The position numbers and the translations under genes were made by a program. This document shows, in pieces, positions 12,311-52,904 of a stretch of 64,000 nucleotides of DNA. How positions within the stretch are numbered: position 1 is the first letter of the stretch; each line of letters begins with the position of its first letter. The notes under the pieces were generated by a model, which had not been told where the DNA came from, ran no database searches, and was given only the letters and a program-made list of their open reading frames with translations. Source of the stretch: Ophiura sarsii (Eukaryota > Echinodermata > Ophiuroidea > Amphilepidida > Ophiuridae); contig CM069449.1 in the NCBI GenBank assembly GCA_035610835.1, positions 64,070,292-64,134,291 on the forward strand, in the 5' to 3' direction.

Positions 12311-13397
12311 TATAGTTTAAAAAAAGAAAATATATATTGCTTTATGAATGTTATTAAAAATGAAACCTTAAAACAAATTATTACCATAATAATAAATATT
12401 ATCCCCCCCCCCCCCCATGTAAGTTCATTGAGCGCTCAAATCAGGGATAAATAAATCAGTAAATAAATTAATAAATAAGACTTTAAAAAAAATGGGAGTG
12501 AGGAATGAAACATCTACTGTTTAGGCAAATTTCTTAAAATTATTAGCGCGCAACATATTCAAGTCGATAACAAAATATGTGCGTGCATGCATCTGTTAAA
12601 ATGTGCAATTGGTTATTGCAGCTTTTTGATCTGCTTGACCGACTTACTCAAACATTACATCAATTAATTGCGGGATAGCACAGACGGTTTACTTCCGCTC
12701 AAGATCCTGATAAACGAGATACTGTACAAATTACAAAACAATAATAATCGCTGGCTGGATAGGATACCCACTGATCCAAATGTAAACATTTTTGTGTCTC
12801 AAAATGTTCACGCCGTGTAGTAATTAAGTAGAGTGATAAGTGTTTAGGGAAATAAAATAAAGGTATAATACATTGATGCATTTCTTTAATCATTGTAAAA
12901 AATACATTTCACTACTTACACAAATATTGTGCCGTGAACAATATGTGCCACAAACTATTTGTCCTTTTAATTTAGGTTTACTGTAAATGGAGAAAAACAA
13001 TTTAAATAAAACAGCTAGCATGAAAATAAAAATGCACAAATATATTTCTGTTGTGTATAAACCATACAAATCAAATACATAGTGATTGGGCTTCTTAACA
13101 ATACATTTGGCAACACTTTAAACAATCTGTGCATTGAATTCTATACAGTGGGTATCTTTCAATTGAACCTGGTGATAGAGCCAGTTAGACTGCTAACCTT
13201 TGGTTCCAGTAGACACTTTGGCTTCAACAGCTTGTCATCACTCTGATGAATGAATACCTTCAATCCAAGGGTCAGAAACCAGCCAGTGGAATTTTCAGCG
13301 CTGCAATAACTTTTGCATGTCAACATTGGTGAAAATAAAAATATGCCATTTTTTATTTTAAATTGTTACCCGAACTCGAGAATGATTAAGTTGCAAT

Positions 13398-13574
13398 CAG
13401 CCCTCAAATTAACTGAAGGCACTGAAGGCAATTGCTGTCGGTGCCCCACCTAGTTGCCTCGATGCCCTCAACTTCTGGCTGTTTTTACTCCATTGAAAAG
13501 TACATAACTGCCTTGGTGCCCCTTTCAAATTGCCAAAAATTGCATGCCCTTTCCATTTCTTAATTTGAGGGCTG
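13398..13574. mobile_element. 177-bp hAT-type MITE with perfect 8-bp target duplication
   Basis: It begins cagccctcaaattaa and ends ttaatttgagggctg. The 8 bases gttgcaat flank it directly on both sides (13390-13397 and 13575-13582). CAG...CTG ends plus an 8-bp duplication define hAT-superfamily insertions. It is too short to code for a transposase. Confidence 0.92.
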
Positions 13575-14709
13575 GTTGCAATTGAATGAATGTAGGCCTT
13601 AGTTACTGTCAAAACATTTTTGTTGTTGGGAAATTCCACCAATCTTATGTGCACTGGTGGTTTATTTTCTGTGTCGGCTAAGAGTGTCCTGAGTGTCATG
13701 CATGTGTAAAGCTTGTTTGAATGAGTTCATCAGGATTGAGATTTACGATGAAAGAATCGGAATTTTCTTTTAACAAATCCAAAAATGTACTCACTATTTA
13801 TCGATGTTTCACAACCGACTTCTCTGGTTGTTTGGTCTACTAATGACAGAGTCAGAAAGTCAAAGCACATATACCTGTTTAAATTTGACAGAAAATTAAT
13901 CTTGTGAAAAGGTTCAAATTGTTGTTTCATTTTTACAATATTGAATAGAAGGAGAATACCTTTATTAGAAGGAAACCATCACTTTCTGATCCATTTGCAC
14001 TCTTTAGTTCCTCAGTTTTACTACAAAACTACAACATGAGCAACATTGAAAAATTACTGAATTTGACCCATGGCTAAAACAGTGGTGACTATGATGGGCC
14101 AATGTTTAACGTACTTAATGCGTGAGTAGCATAGCTAGCTGGTAATGGATGCCAGGCATAACAGTCTCCACTGGTTCGGGCATTAAAATGGTATGTTTAG
14201 TAGGAGCTTAGAAAATGAAAGTTTGAATGCTCTCAATCTCAAGCTTTTTTAAAGCTTCGATTTGAAAGTTCTTGTCATAAATTTATACTAAAAACAAATT
14301 GATATAACATAAGGCGACACAACAAAAATCAAACTGTTCTACAAGCAATGGGACCTCTCTGGTGGTGTCAGATTGTCGGGCGGTTTATGGTTAGTTTATC
14401 CCTAAAAAATGTCTGACAAATTTTGAAATTTCCAAAAATGTACCAAATTTTCAAAAACTTTCACCATTTAAAAATAATTCCTACAATTTGTATTTAAAAA
14501 AAACCAATATGTAAATTTGAAGGGAAAAATGGGTCAGTCGGCCCCATAAGAAAAGGGTTCCCCCTTCTCAGTAGTGCATTTGATTTGTCCTTGTTGCTGC
14601 TTGAAGTTTGTAAACTTTAGGTGAAATTTATTTATGTAGCTTGAAAATGTCCTTGTTTATGCATGTTCATTATTAATATTATATAGTTAAAAGTTACATG
14701 TACACAGGG

Positions 14710-15034
14710 TAAGGCAAATTTGTGTTTGTTTTATTGTCCTCGTCTTCCCGACCGTCGAAATCGTTCCGACCCAAAATCCTTTTTTTCCCCTCGAAAATCA
14801 CAAATTTGTTTTAACATTTTATTCGAAAATCACAAATTTAATTCCTTTAATTTTTTTTAAAGGTCTTAGAAAATAAAAATACTAGTCCAAATATTAAAAA
14901 TATTTTCTCAACAGAAGTACATTTCTCATTTTACATCTGGTACCTGAAGAAAGGGGGAAAAAAATTTACTGACCGACCCAGGTTTTGAAAGTGATATGGA
15001 CAGACACTCAAACAATTTATTTGTATTGGCCTAA
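14710..15034. mobile_element. Harbinger-like MITE (TAAGGC...GGCCTAA)
   Basis: TAA flanks both ends, the termini are ggcaaat.. and ..ttggcc, and the interior carries ccgaccgtcgaaatcg and ctgaccgacccagg. It belongs to the GGCC-ended group that is common in this window. Confidence 0.65.
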
Positions 15035-15285
15035 CGGCTGTCAAAGAGAAGCAAGAAGGAATAAATAAAAATAATAATAATCCTGACAAAAACAATGACT
15101 AGGAAGATGTCCAGCAGTGATCTTGTCCTTTTGATGAACTTGACTTTGTTATTAACAGACAGGTGAATAGAAACTAGATCCCTCCGGGAAGATTCATCAA
15201 ATATATCTAACGCTTCCCACAATGCATCTCTCTAACAATTTAAATTTGATTTGCTATCCAATGTTACATGGGTAATACTTGACAA

Positions 15286-15641
15286 TAAGGCCACCACATT
15301 TGTTGTTGTGTTGCCCTCAGCGATGGTCCCCAAGTGCCAAAAATCTTAAAGTTAGGTCGGTCGGTCAATTTTCCTTCCTTTTTTTGTTGCTGACAAACAT
15401 TACTGACAGACCATGCGTGGTTCATGATGAGACAAAATTGGTAAATGTCAATTGGATTAATGTTTCTAGTGTAATCTAGTTTAAAAGCAATCCATCCATG
15501 TAAACTTATTATTTCAAGCAGAAAATAGTAATATTTCGACAAATTGGGTACAATTTAAATAATTTAAAAATAAACAAATTGCAACCCTGATTTTAGGGTC
15601 GGCCGCAGAGGGCAACACAATAGATAGTAAATTTGGCCTTA
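15286..15641. mobile_element. Harbinger-like MITE, TGTGTTGCCCTC subfamily
   Basis: It starts taaggccaccacatttgttg and has tgtgttgccctcagcgatgg near the left end; agagggcaacacaatagata and tttggcctta are the inverse on the right. It contains ggtcggtcggtcaattttcc. Related copies occur at about 11980-12310 and 30837-31190. Confidence 0.75.
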
Positions 15642-15690
15642 AGGTTTTGACAAAAGCCAAAGCTTTTTGTTGTAGAATTGATGCTGGTAA

Positions 15691-16005
15691 GGCCAAATTA
15701 AATTAATTGTTTGTCTCAAAGCTCCTGCGTGTGTTAGTTTATTGATGCGCATTAGAAAAACAAAAATCTGAAAAAAACTTTTTTTCTTTCTTTTTTTTCA
15801 AAAAAAAAAAAAATCCCAAAATTTCACACATTTTTCAAATTTTCATTGATCACATCATCTTAAATACAAAAGTTATCTTTTACAAGGATTTCAATATTTT
15901 ATATTTTAAATTAAAAAAAAAAAAACTTAGAAAAAAACCCCGCATTCCGTATTAGTTTTACAACAGGAGAGGAGCTTTGAGACAAACAATTAATTTAATT
16001 TGGCC
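15691..16005. mobile_element. Harbinger-like MITE, TCTCAAAGCTCC subfamily, copy 1
   Basis: The left end ggccaaattaaattaattgt then ttgtctcaaagctcct is mirrored by ggagctttgagacaaacaat and aatttaatttggcc on the right. TAA flanks both sides (15688-15690 and 16006-16008). Copies of the same subfamily are at 25037-25375 and 45731-45942, with a half copy at about 1386-1490. Confidence 0.88.
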
Positions 16006-16159
16006 TAATTGGTTATTGATCTGCTTGCATCAATTTGCAAAGGATTCTGGGAAATGTTAATGGAGATGATCATCTTGACACCAATCACAACGTGATGCTA
16101 CCACTAGCTGTCATCTGCCATACCACACCCTCCCCTGTAGCTCATCTCTTGCAAAACTG

Positions 16160-16398
16160 TAACACTTTCCACACAGATTTTCCAGAAACCTTTCCCAACT
16201 TTCAAGACTTATATCTCAGTGATTACTAAACCAATACTACATATTGTTGTACTTATTTTAATGCATTTCTCTTCACTCATGGCGATTCCAAATATGGGGA
16301 TGAAAGTCAATCATTTTTACATTTTTGAAACATTTTGGAAACATTTTGTGAAATTTTGGAATGTCGTCTGCCGACGCCTGCCGCGTGGAAAGTGTTAA
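16160..16398. mobile_element. MITE, TTAACACTTTCCACGCGGC family, copy 1
   Basis: The left end is taacactttccacacag and the right end gccgcgtggaaagtgttaa. Between them are gattactaaaccaatacta and ttttaatgcatttctctt. Other members lie at 44156-44386 (in a DYRK1A intron), 58450-58683 (reverse) and 58739-58891, with a fragment at about 48590-48695. Confidence 0.8.
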
Positions 16399-16827
16399 GT
16401 CAAGAGATGATATGAATTGTAACTTGATTACGGTTATGATATTAGGTCTGCTACCGTTATGAGTTTAATGTTAAAATGGTGTAATATTAGAGGCTTAACA
16501 TATTTGAAGGCAAGCATATTTTCTATGACAATAACCAATAATTTACCAGGTACTATCCTGCCGACATGATGCCTGATCCAATATTCTACTTATGATATTT
16601 AAAAAAAAATTGTGTTATTAAAAAATATATAGGTCAACACAATAGGTACAACACAACATTTTGTTTTCTTGTCCAACCAAACTAGACTAAACCAGTATTT
16701 GAACCCGCAGCTGTAAACAAGAGTTGCTTTGCCGATATCACCTCTCTGATCATCATCGTCACAGCGATTGATATCCTCATCGTCATTGTTGTTGAAATTA
16801 AAATGAACGAGATGTTTGACGATCATC

Positions 16828-16985
16828 TACTGTAAAAGTGGCACATTTTCGTGCTACGTTTATTTTTATTTTCAAGCTCGACTCTGCATCCGCGAAAATA
16901 ATAACACACAAATATATTTGTTTGCGTATAGCTCTATGTGAGTTCAAAAACGTGCAAAACAGTTGAACATTAGTCACGCAAAAAG
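16828..16985. mobile_element. MITE fragment, TACTGTAAAAGTG family
   Basis: It begins tactgtaaaagtggcacatt and contains gcgaaaataataacacacaa and atatatttgtttgcg, as in the copy at 58174-58333. The opposite inverted end is not clear here, so it may be truncated. Confidence 0.6.
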
Positions 16986-17118
16986 AACCACCTTTACAGC
17001 ATAGCAAAGACAGTGAAAAAGCAACCAATTCCCCCTCCAACCTCTACATCCTGGCCTAAGAGATGGTTTAGAGATGTGAGTTGGGGGTAGGGGGGGGGGG
17101 GGGGGGGGGGGGTAGGGA

Positions 17119-18290
17119 ATGTGCTGGATCCAGTTCAAGTCCCTAGATTCTCGGATGTGGTTGATGCAAGAAAACAACAACATTTGCGTTTGTTTGCGGG
17201 CGTCTTCAGGGATTCTTGTCTGTGAATGTGCTGGATTCCGTGCAAGTCCCTAGATTCTCGGATGAGGTTGATGCAAGAAAACAACAACATTTGCGTTTGT
17301 TTGCGGGCGTCTTCAGGGATTCTTGTCTGTGAATGTGCTGGATTCCGTGCAAGTCCCTAGATTCTCAGATGAGGTTGATGCAAGAAAACAACATTTGCGT
17401 TTGTTTGCGGGACGTCTTCAGGTATTCTTGTCTGTGAATATGCTGGATCCCGTGCATGTCCCTAGATTCTCGGATGAGGTTGCATAGTCCGTACGGCACG
17501 CTTTATACAGGGTGGGACTTCAGAAATCAAAAAATCAACAAAAGGGGTGGGGGTCAGAATATTTTTGATATAAAGGGTGTAGTTGTATAAAGCGTGGAGA
17601 TAAAATAAAAAGGGTGGCGGTTTCTCAGCGATCATCAAAATAATCAAAATACCGACCTTGTTGACTCGCTAGCGCTAGTTATATCATAAATATGTATCCG
17701 ATGATATACTTCGATTTGAAATTAAACAGTCGCCACCTTTAAATTGGTTTGTTGTTATAGCGCCATCTATTGTTGAAATTGTGACATTTTTTCAAAATGG
17801 AAACACGACGGGAGCTACGAAAGTGTCGTACGCAGCGTATTATCACAATTTAGGGATCATAAGAGTACCAAAAATGCACTGATTTGATTAAATAAATCCA
17901 TTTCAAATGAATCTCCTCTATAGATTTGCATTAAATAATCGTGCATCCCGGGACCCATCCCGAAAAACAAAACGGGTCCCGGGATGTTTCTGTCACTTTG
18001 TCCTTTCTTCCAATGAGTTCCTTTTCAAATTTGAATGCACAAAATGATCAAAATGTCACCTTTTCGGTATAAAGGGTGGGGGTTGAACATTCCCAAATAA
18101 AAAGGGTGGCTATGTAAAAAGGGTGGCTATGTAAAAAGGGTGGCTATGTAAAAAGGGTGGCTATGTAAAAAGGGTGGGGCAAAAATAAAAAGGGTGGGGT
18201 CTGACCCCTGTCCGGACAGTGGGTTGATGCAAGAAAACAACAACATTTGCGTTTGTTTGCGGGCGTCTTCAGGGATTCTTGTCTGTAAAG
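17119..18290. repeat. Minisatellite, about 107-bp unit, split by a transposon
   Basis: Units begin at about 17119, 17228, 17335 and 17439. Each contains gtccctagattctcggatga, ggttgatgcaagaaaacaac, atttgcgtttgtttgcgggc and cagggattcttgtctgtgaa. The last unit is broken after ggttg by an inserted element (17483-18221) and continues at 18222 with ggttgatgcaagaaaac. A run of 23 G precedes the array at 17090-17112. Confidence 0.9.
17483..18221. mobile_element. Non-autonomous DNA transposon (CATAGTCCG...CCGGACAGTG), copy A
   Basis: This 739-bp element sits inside a minisatellite unit and is flanked by ggttg on both sides (17478-17482 and 18222-18226). The termini catagtccgtacgg and tgtccggacagtg are short, imperfect inverted repeats. 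Near its right end a 17-base unit, aaagggtggctatgtaa, is repeated about four times. A second copy is at 49119-49875. CACTG-like ends recall CMC-group elements, but the superfamily is uncertain. Confidence 0.85.
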
Positions 18291-18360
18291 CTCACCAATG
18301 CAAACAAGAATCACAGTCTCGCTCCATTATTGTTTTGTTGTTGTGGGAGGGCAGATTAAT

Positions 18361-18557
18361 CGTATAAAAGTGCTAATTTTTGAGCGATTAACTTTTTGTG
18401 CATTGTCAATTTTTTACTTTTTCTGCATGTTTTTAAATTCACAATTTGTAGCTCCCCCTTTATGCAAAAGAAATACACCTGCGTGTTTTCGCTGTTGCTG
18501 CTCGACCGTGAAAAGCGCGAAAATAAATGTAGCTCGAAATATTGCCACTTTCACAGC
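18361..18557. mobile_element. Degraded TACTGTAAAAGTG-family MITE
   Basis: The left end cgtataaaagtgctaatttt and right end ttgccactttcacagc are imperfect inverse sequences. The interior has cgtgaaaagcgcgaaaataa, as in its relatives. It is weaker than the copy at 18809-18988. Confidence 0.5.
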
Positions 18558-18808
18558 AATAGATGTGGATGGTTGAGATCCAGGGGTCAGTGTTTGTGCA
18601 TGCTGCTGCTGGGAGCTACATTAGAATCTTGGGACAACAATATGGAAGGTTTAGTATTGCTAGAAGGCGTTATGCAATAGCTGCATAATTATGCATTGGT
18701 CTAATTGCTGAGCTATTGCTGTCAATTTGTGAGTTCCTAATGCAGCTATTTGACTGAGATGGCTTCGTACCATGAATCTTACTTCTATTTAAGGAGTAAA
18801 AGGTTGAA

Positions 18809-18988
18809 TACTATAAAAGTGGACATTTTTGCTTGTGTAATTTTTCACGCTTTGCACATTTTGAACAATTTAACTTGTTTTATTTTTGCGATTTTGAGCT
18901 TCCTTACATAGACCTACATACAAAAATGAATATATTTGTGTGTTTTTATTTTAGCGCGAAAAGCGCGTAAATGTCCACTTTTACAGTA
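18809..18988. mobile_element. TACTGTAAAAGTG-family MITE
   Basis: The inverted ends tactataaaagtggacattt and aaatgtccacttttacagta enclose about 180 bases. The interior contains gcgcgaaaagcgcg and atgaatatatttgtgtgttt. It is non-coding. Confidence 0.82.
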
Positions 18989-20965
18989 TATGTAATGGCT
19001 GCCATGTCATCATAATACTGCTGTATATCACATGCCCTCGCTAAAGCGCAATTTAACACAGGCAGTTGGAGATACAGCCTTGTGGCTCTAAACATTGACA
19101 ATACTACACAAACAATCAGGTTTGAGGTGTCTTAGGGGATTTTGTCTGGTTTGTGGCGCAACAAAAGAGTGCTGACTGATTGAGAAGAGCACTCTAAAAT
19201 GCACACTGTGCTAATTGACATCAGCCGCATTTGGTGTCTGTCTGCTCCGTTATGCAGCGGCGGTGTTCCAGATTTGTATTAAATGCGCATTTCAATCAGG
19301 GGTCGTTAATTAATTAGTAAAGTGTTATGACGGTGTCGTGAAAGGATTTTCACGAGATGATGGAATCATTTTGATTGAGAAAAAAACCCAAACAAATTTT
19401 CTCTGTAGGGTTAATACCTATATCTCAAAATAAAAGATATCAAATGATATTATATTTTGTGAAGTATTAAATGAATATTAAATATTAAATTTCACAAAAT
19501 CATTTCAAAATTAGAAATAAGCATTTAAATGTATATGGGTCCAAAATTGACCCTTTCCCAAACCCAATGAGACTTAAAGAGAAATTTAACCTCAGTAGGG
19601 AAAACAAGACGGCAAGGCCCTGTAAATTATGAAAACAAAATAAAATATTTTCACTCTTAATTTTCTTACACTTTATTCATAACAAATTGCGATGGCCAGA
19701 CAAAATCTCAACAGTTGAAGTGCATTTGGAGTGATATAAACATCAATTTGATCTGCGCAATGTCCGATCCAGGGTGCTTGTCTTCACTATTCTTTCTGCG
19801 AAAAACAGATTTATTTTTAGCTCATGATCGGTCGTGAGATGCACTTTCATCAATGTCATCAATTCTTTGCTTGGATGTGTGTGTCCATTTTATATAAACT
19901 TGTGATTGTGAGAGAAGGGAACAGAGAGTCAGAACATTAACTACAAGTATTACTGTATCTCTAATAATAATACATTCCCCTCTAGTAATTGCAGGGTTGA
20001 GAGTTTTCTTTCTACAAGGAGGCAAGGCAGGTTAAATTTTCCACATACAGGTCCTATGTCATATGTATTAAGCAACCTCCCCTCGTCCAAGTTCTACGGG
20101 CAAATGGATCGTAGGGTAGGTTCGGTTGGGTAGAAAAAAGAGGTGTTGGTCGGGCCCGTAAAAGGGGTAGGGGTTGTGTCACCTAACAACTTAAAATAGC
20201 CCACACAATTACCAAAATGTCTCTACAATTGCTGAAATTTCCCTCCAAATGCCAACACTTCCCTTCATTTTAACTGTTTATTTTGGAGATTTGTTACATA
20301 TTACGATGGCAAATCTTCAAAATAAACATCCTCCTGCTGCATTTAAATCCCAACGCCCCCAGGGTATTTGTTACAGCAATGACTCCATACTCCATTCTAC
20401 ATTTCAGTAAATATTTGCCGTCATTCTATATTTTTGGTGCTTCCATATTGCTAAAATCATATGCGTATAATTAGCGTTTAACCCAAAACAAATAACGAAT
20501 CACTATTATAATCTAGACGTACATAAAATCTAAAAATGTTGACCTTATACTAAAGTCGCTAGCGCATTGCACCGCAGCAGAAAGGTGAATTAAGGAAAAG
20601 ATGTATGGAGGGAAAAAATTGGCGCTATTTTTAGCACTCTTCAGCCTGATTGATATTCTTGCCTGTAAGAAAGGTTCGCTAACCGCACGACGTGCGCATA
20701 ATACGCACAGACTGAATGAGGTCGTCTTGCACTCTCTGCTCCGCTGCTGTATTAGAATAATCAAGATCGGATCTCACCAGGGTACGCATGTTTTAACCGT
20801 CCGGCAAAAATGGCAAAACTAAACAAATGTAGTGGCAAAATGCAAAATAATTGGCTAATTCATCTCAAAAGACAATGAAAATTATTAATATTTTTTCTGA
20901 GTGTATCATAACTTTATGAGATATATATTACGGTACTTTATATTATTTTATATTATTTTACAGTA

Positions 20966-21631
20966 TATATAATATGTGTGGTGGTATAGGAAAACCCGTC
21001 GGAAGTCGCTAGTGTTAATATTGAGATATCTGGGTCATACCAAAATATTTCTTACAAATGAGTTCCAAGTCAATTTTCCAACTTTGGTCCCATGATAGAG
21101 ATTATACCTTGAACTTTAGTCTCCAGGAGTGTTTTATGCAAAATTCCAGATGTTAAGTTTATTTTAGTACTTTTCTGAACCTTGTTTATCAAATTTTATG
21201 TGTAAAATGCTATGTTTACGTAAAATGACATTGTTACCATGGTAACCACTTGTGAATTCCGACAATGCATTGTAAAGATTTTGAAAGTGGAGAACTTACA
21301 ATTGTTAATAATAACACAAACAACTAGGTTCATATCAAAATTCCTTTTCATATGACAAGCTATTCTGTGTGACATAACAATGTAGTTTTATTATTATTAG
21401 AGCATTTAAAAGATTTTGTGTACCCCTTTGAATTGTCAATTTCAATTTTCAGTGTTGCGTTTAAACTTGCCGACTTTAAAATACTATAACTGTAGTTCTA
21501 GATGGAATTTCTGAAAAATTTAAACAGTCCTATACTCAGAAGAGTATGAAGCTCTCTGTCAAAGAAAAAAACCAAGTTGCTGGAAAATGACCATGTGAAG
21601 GGTTTTCCCATGCCACCACACATATAATATA
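20966..21631. mobile_element. Nested 666-bp TIR element inside a hAT copy
   Basis: The left end tataatatgtgtggtggtat then aggaaaaccc is mirrored by gggttttcccatgccaccac and acatataatata on the right; the inverted ends are about 30 bp with few mismatches. The interior is non-coding and holds a perfect RFX X-box palindrome at 21233-21246. No second copy of this element was noticed in the window. Confidence 0.85.
21233..21246. promoter_or_regulatory. Perfect X-box palindrome GTTACCATGGTAAC
   Basis: The 14 bases form a perfect palindrome and fit the RFX consensus GTNRCC-N2-RGYAAC in both half-sites. RFX factors bind such sites upstream of ciliary and immune genes. It lies within a transposon 2.2 kb upstream of the first visible exon; function is inference. 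Confidence 0.6.
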
Positions 21632-22349
21632 AGGCAGTTTACCAACCTATGATTTTAAGATGTAAAACATCAATAAATTAAGTTTGCTGGCAGTTGCTAT
21701 GGCAAGCTCTTTCCTTTCCAATGTTACCAGTACATTTGACTCAAATTTGTTTATAATTTGCATGTATTTTTTTTTAATTTAGGGACTTTGTGAAACCAAG
21801 TGTTGGCTGAAATGATTCACTAGATATTGTTTATAAATGTGTTTTCTGATGTATTATTAATATGTTCCTAGCTATGTATGGGATTTTCCCTAGTTTTTGC
21901 CAGTTGTTGCCACTTTTTTTGGGCAAAAACCTGGCATAAATAATTGTTTTGCCAGCAAAAACAGAACCCTGGATCTCACGGCTTATAAGAAAACAAATTT
22001 TATATTTTATGCATAATATAGAAATGAGGCTTTGTGTTTTGAGAATAAAATATGTATGGCATTGGTGTGATACAATGAATTGTGTTAAAAACCTACTACT
22101 AATGTACGCAAAAAGCATTTTTTTTCTTGTTAGTAAAATAAAATACCAAATGATGGGAAAAACCCAAAACGTATGTATAATTTTTTTTTCAAATCTTATT
22201 TTATTAAATAAAATGGGAATAAAAGTGAAAAGGAACTGAACTCATTTCTGTGGTATGATACGATAATTCTGCCAATCAGTGAACATTGTGTCAAAAATTT
22301 AGCGGCCATTCGTTTTGAAGTGTTATAGTCCTCACAAGAAAGTATTCTA

Positions 22350-22412
22350 TTATGAATGATTTTTAAGAACGACGCATACTACCGATGTTGGTGTGTAGGG
22401 TATAACAGAATT
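22350..22412. mobile_element. Half copy of the 96-bp TAATTCTGTTATACCCT MITE (reverse)
   Basis: It contains ttttaagaacgacgcatact, accgatgttggtgtgtaggg and the terminal tataacagaatta, in reverse orientation to the copy at 1574-1669. The other terminus is missing. Confidence 0.75.
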
Positions 22413-22692
22413 ATGCCATTCTATTCATCCCAGCATTTGAACAGTCCACTACAACAACATAATTCCTATAAAATGAGTATCGATATTAATACCACAATTT
22501 ATCCCACGTTTTCATTTTGCGGTTATTCATTTAGCCTCATCCACCCATTGCTAATCAGTTTACAAAAACACAACACTTCATACATAGCATCTATTCAAGC
22601 CTCTGTGGTTGTTACACAAATTAGCAAACAGCGATTTACAATAGCCAATCTTTAAACAGCAGTCATTTTGTGCTTGGCGGCTCTTCATCACT

Positions 22693-22706
22693 GTCGCCTT
22701 GGCAAC
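22693..22706. promoter_or_regulatory. X-box GTCGCC-TT-GGCAAC
   Basis: It matches the RFX consensus GTNRCC-N2-RGYAAC completely and lies 711 bases upstream of the first visible coding exon. A half-site GTTGCC (22783-22788) and a degenerate relative GTTTCCATGACAAC (22840-22853) follow within 160 bases. The region is less AT-rich than its flanks and may be a promoter or enhancer (inference). Confidence 0.55.
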
Positions 22707-22839
22707 CGTCTACGATAAGACACGTCTGCTTGACATTTACACACCTTCCTTCATCTCTTCATCGACGAAGACAACTTAGCAAGTTGCCTCGGCGTTAGAT
22801 TTTGGTGTTTTTTATCCAAATGATTTTTTTTCTTCATCG

Positions 22840-22853
22840 GTTTCCATGACAAC
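22840..22853. promoter_or_regulatory. Degenerate X-box-like GTTTCCATGACAAC
   Basis: It has two mismatches to the X-box consensus and keeps the 2-base spacer. It is of interest only because of the perfect site 147 bases upstream. Confidence 0.3.
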
Positions 22854-23382
22854 TGTAGTTGCGTGGGTAGATTGGGTTCATGGCAGTTCATAGCAGTTTT
22901 GCGTACCGGCTTGTTGTTTATCAGGAGATGATGTTTTGTCTTTTCTTCAGATGTAATTGCTTGTATGGGCGGGGTTGTTTTTATTTGAATTAATAGTGAA
23001 AGAGAATTTGAAATCCCTGTTCTGAAAATAGTATGAAGATTATTAGATTAATATCTATACAAGGTGACTAAATATTTATCATTGGTGTGCTTTATTACTC
23101 ACAAATAAATATCCTAGTTTAAAGTAATGATCAATTTGAATTTTGTTAGGGATTTCTCAAATGCCAAGCTATTTTTATCCGTAATACTAAACGGTATTCA
23201 ATTAAAAATAAAATACCCATAAATCTTTTCAACTATTTCAAGTAAATTGATTCACATTCCAATCATGTTATTTATGTACGAGTGAAAACTTCGTTAAAAT
23301 TACAATTACATTGTATAGTAATAGTGTTTTATCTAGTTTTTTAAAACAAATTCTTTTTTCATTTAAGAATTCAATAATATAA

Positions 23383-52904
<29,522 letters not shown>

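Larger units (their letters stand above)
20778..21971. mobile_element. hAT-type element, copy 2, with a nested element and perfect 8-bp duplication
   Basis: It begins cagggtacgcatgttttaac, ends tttgccagcaaaaacagaac plus cctg, and is flanked by gatctcac on both sides (20770-20777 and 21972-21979). Its two parts match, in reverse orientation, the intact 525-bp copy at 32254-32778. A block between about 20917 and 21658 is absent from that copy and includes the TIR-bounded element 20966-21631. Subtracting that element leaves about 528 bases, close to the intact copy. Confidence 0.92.
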
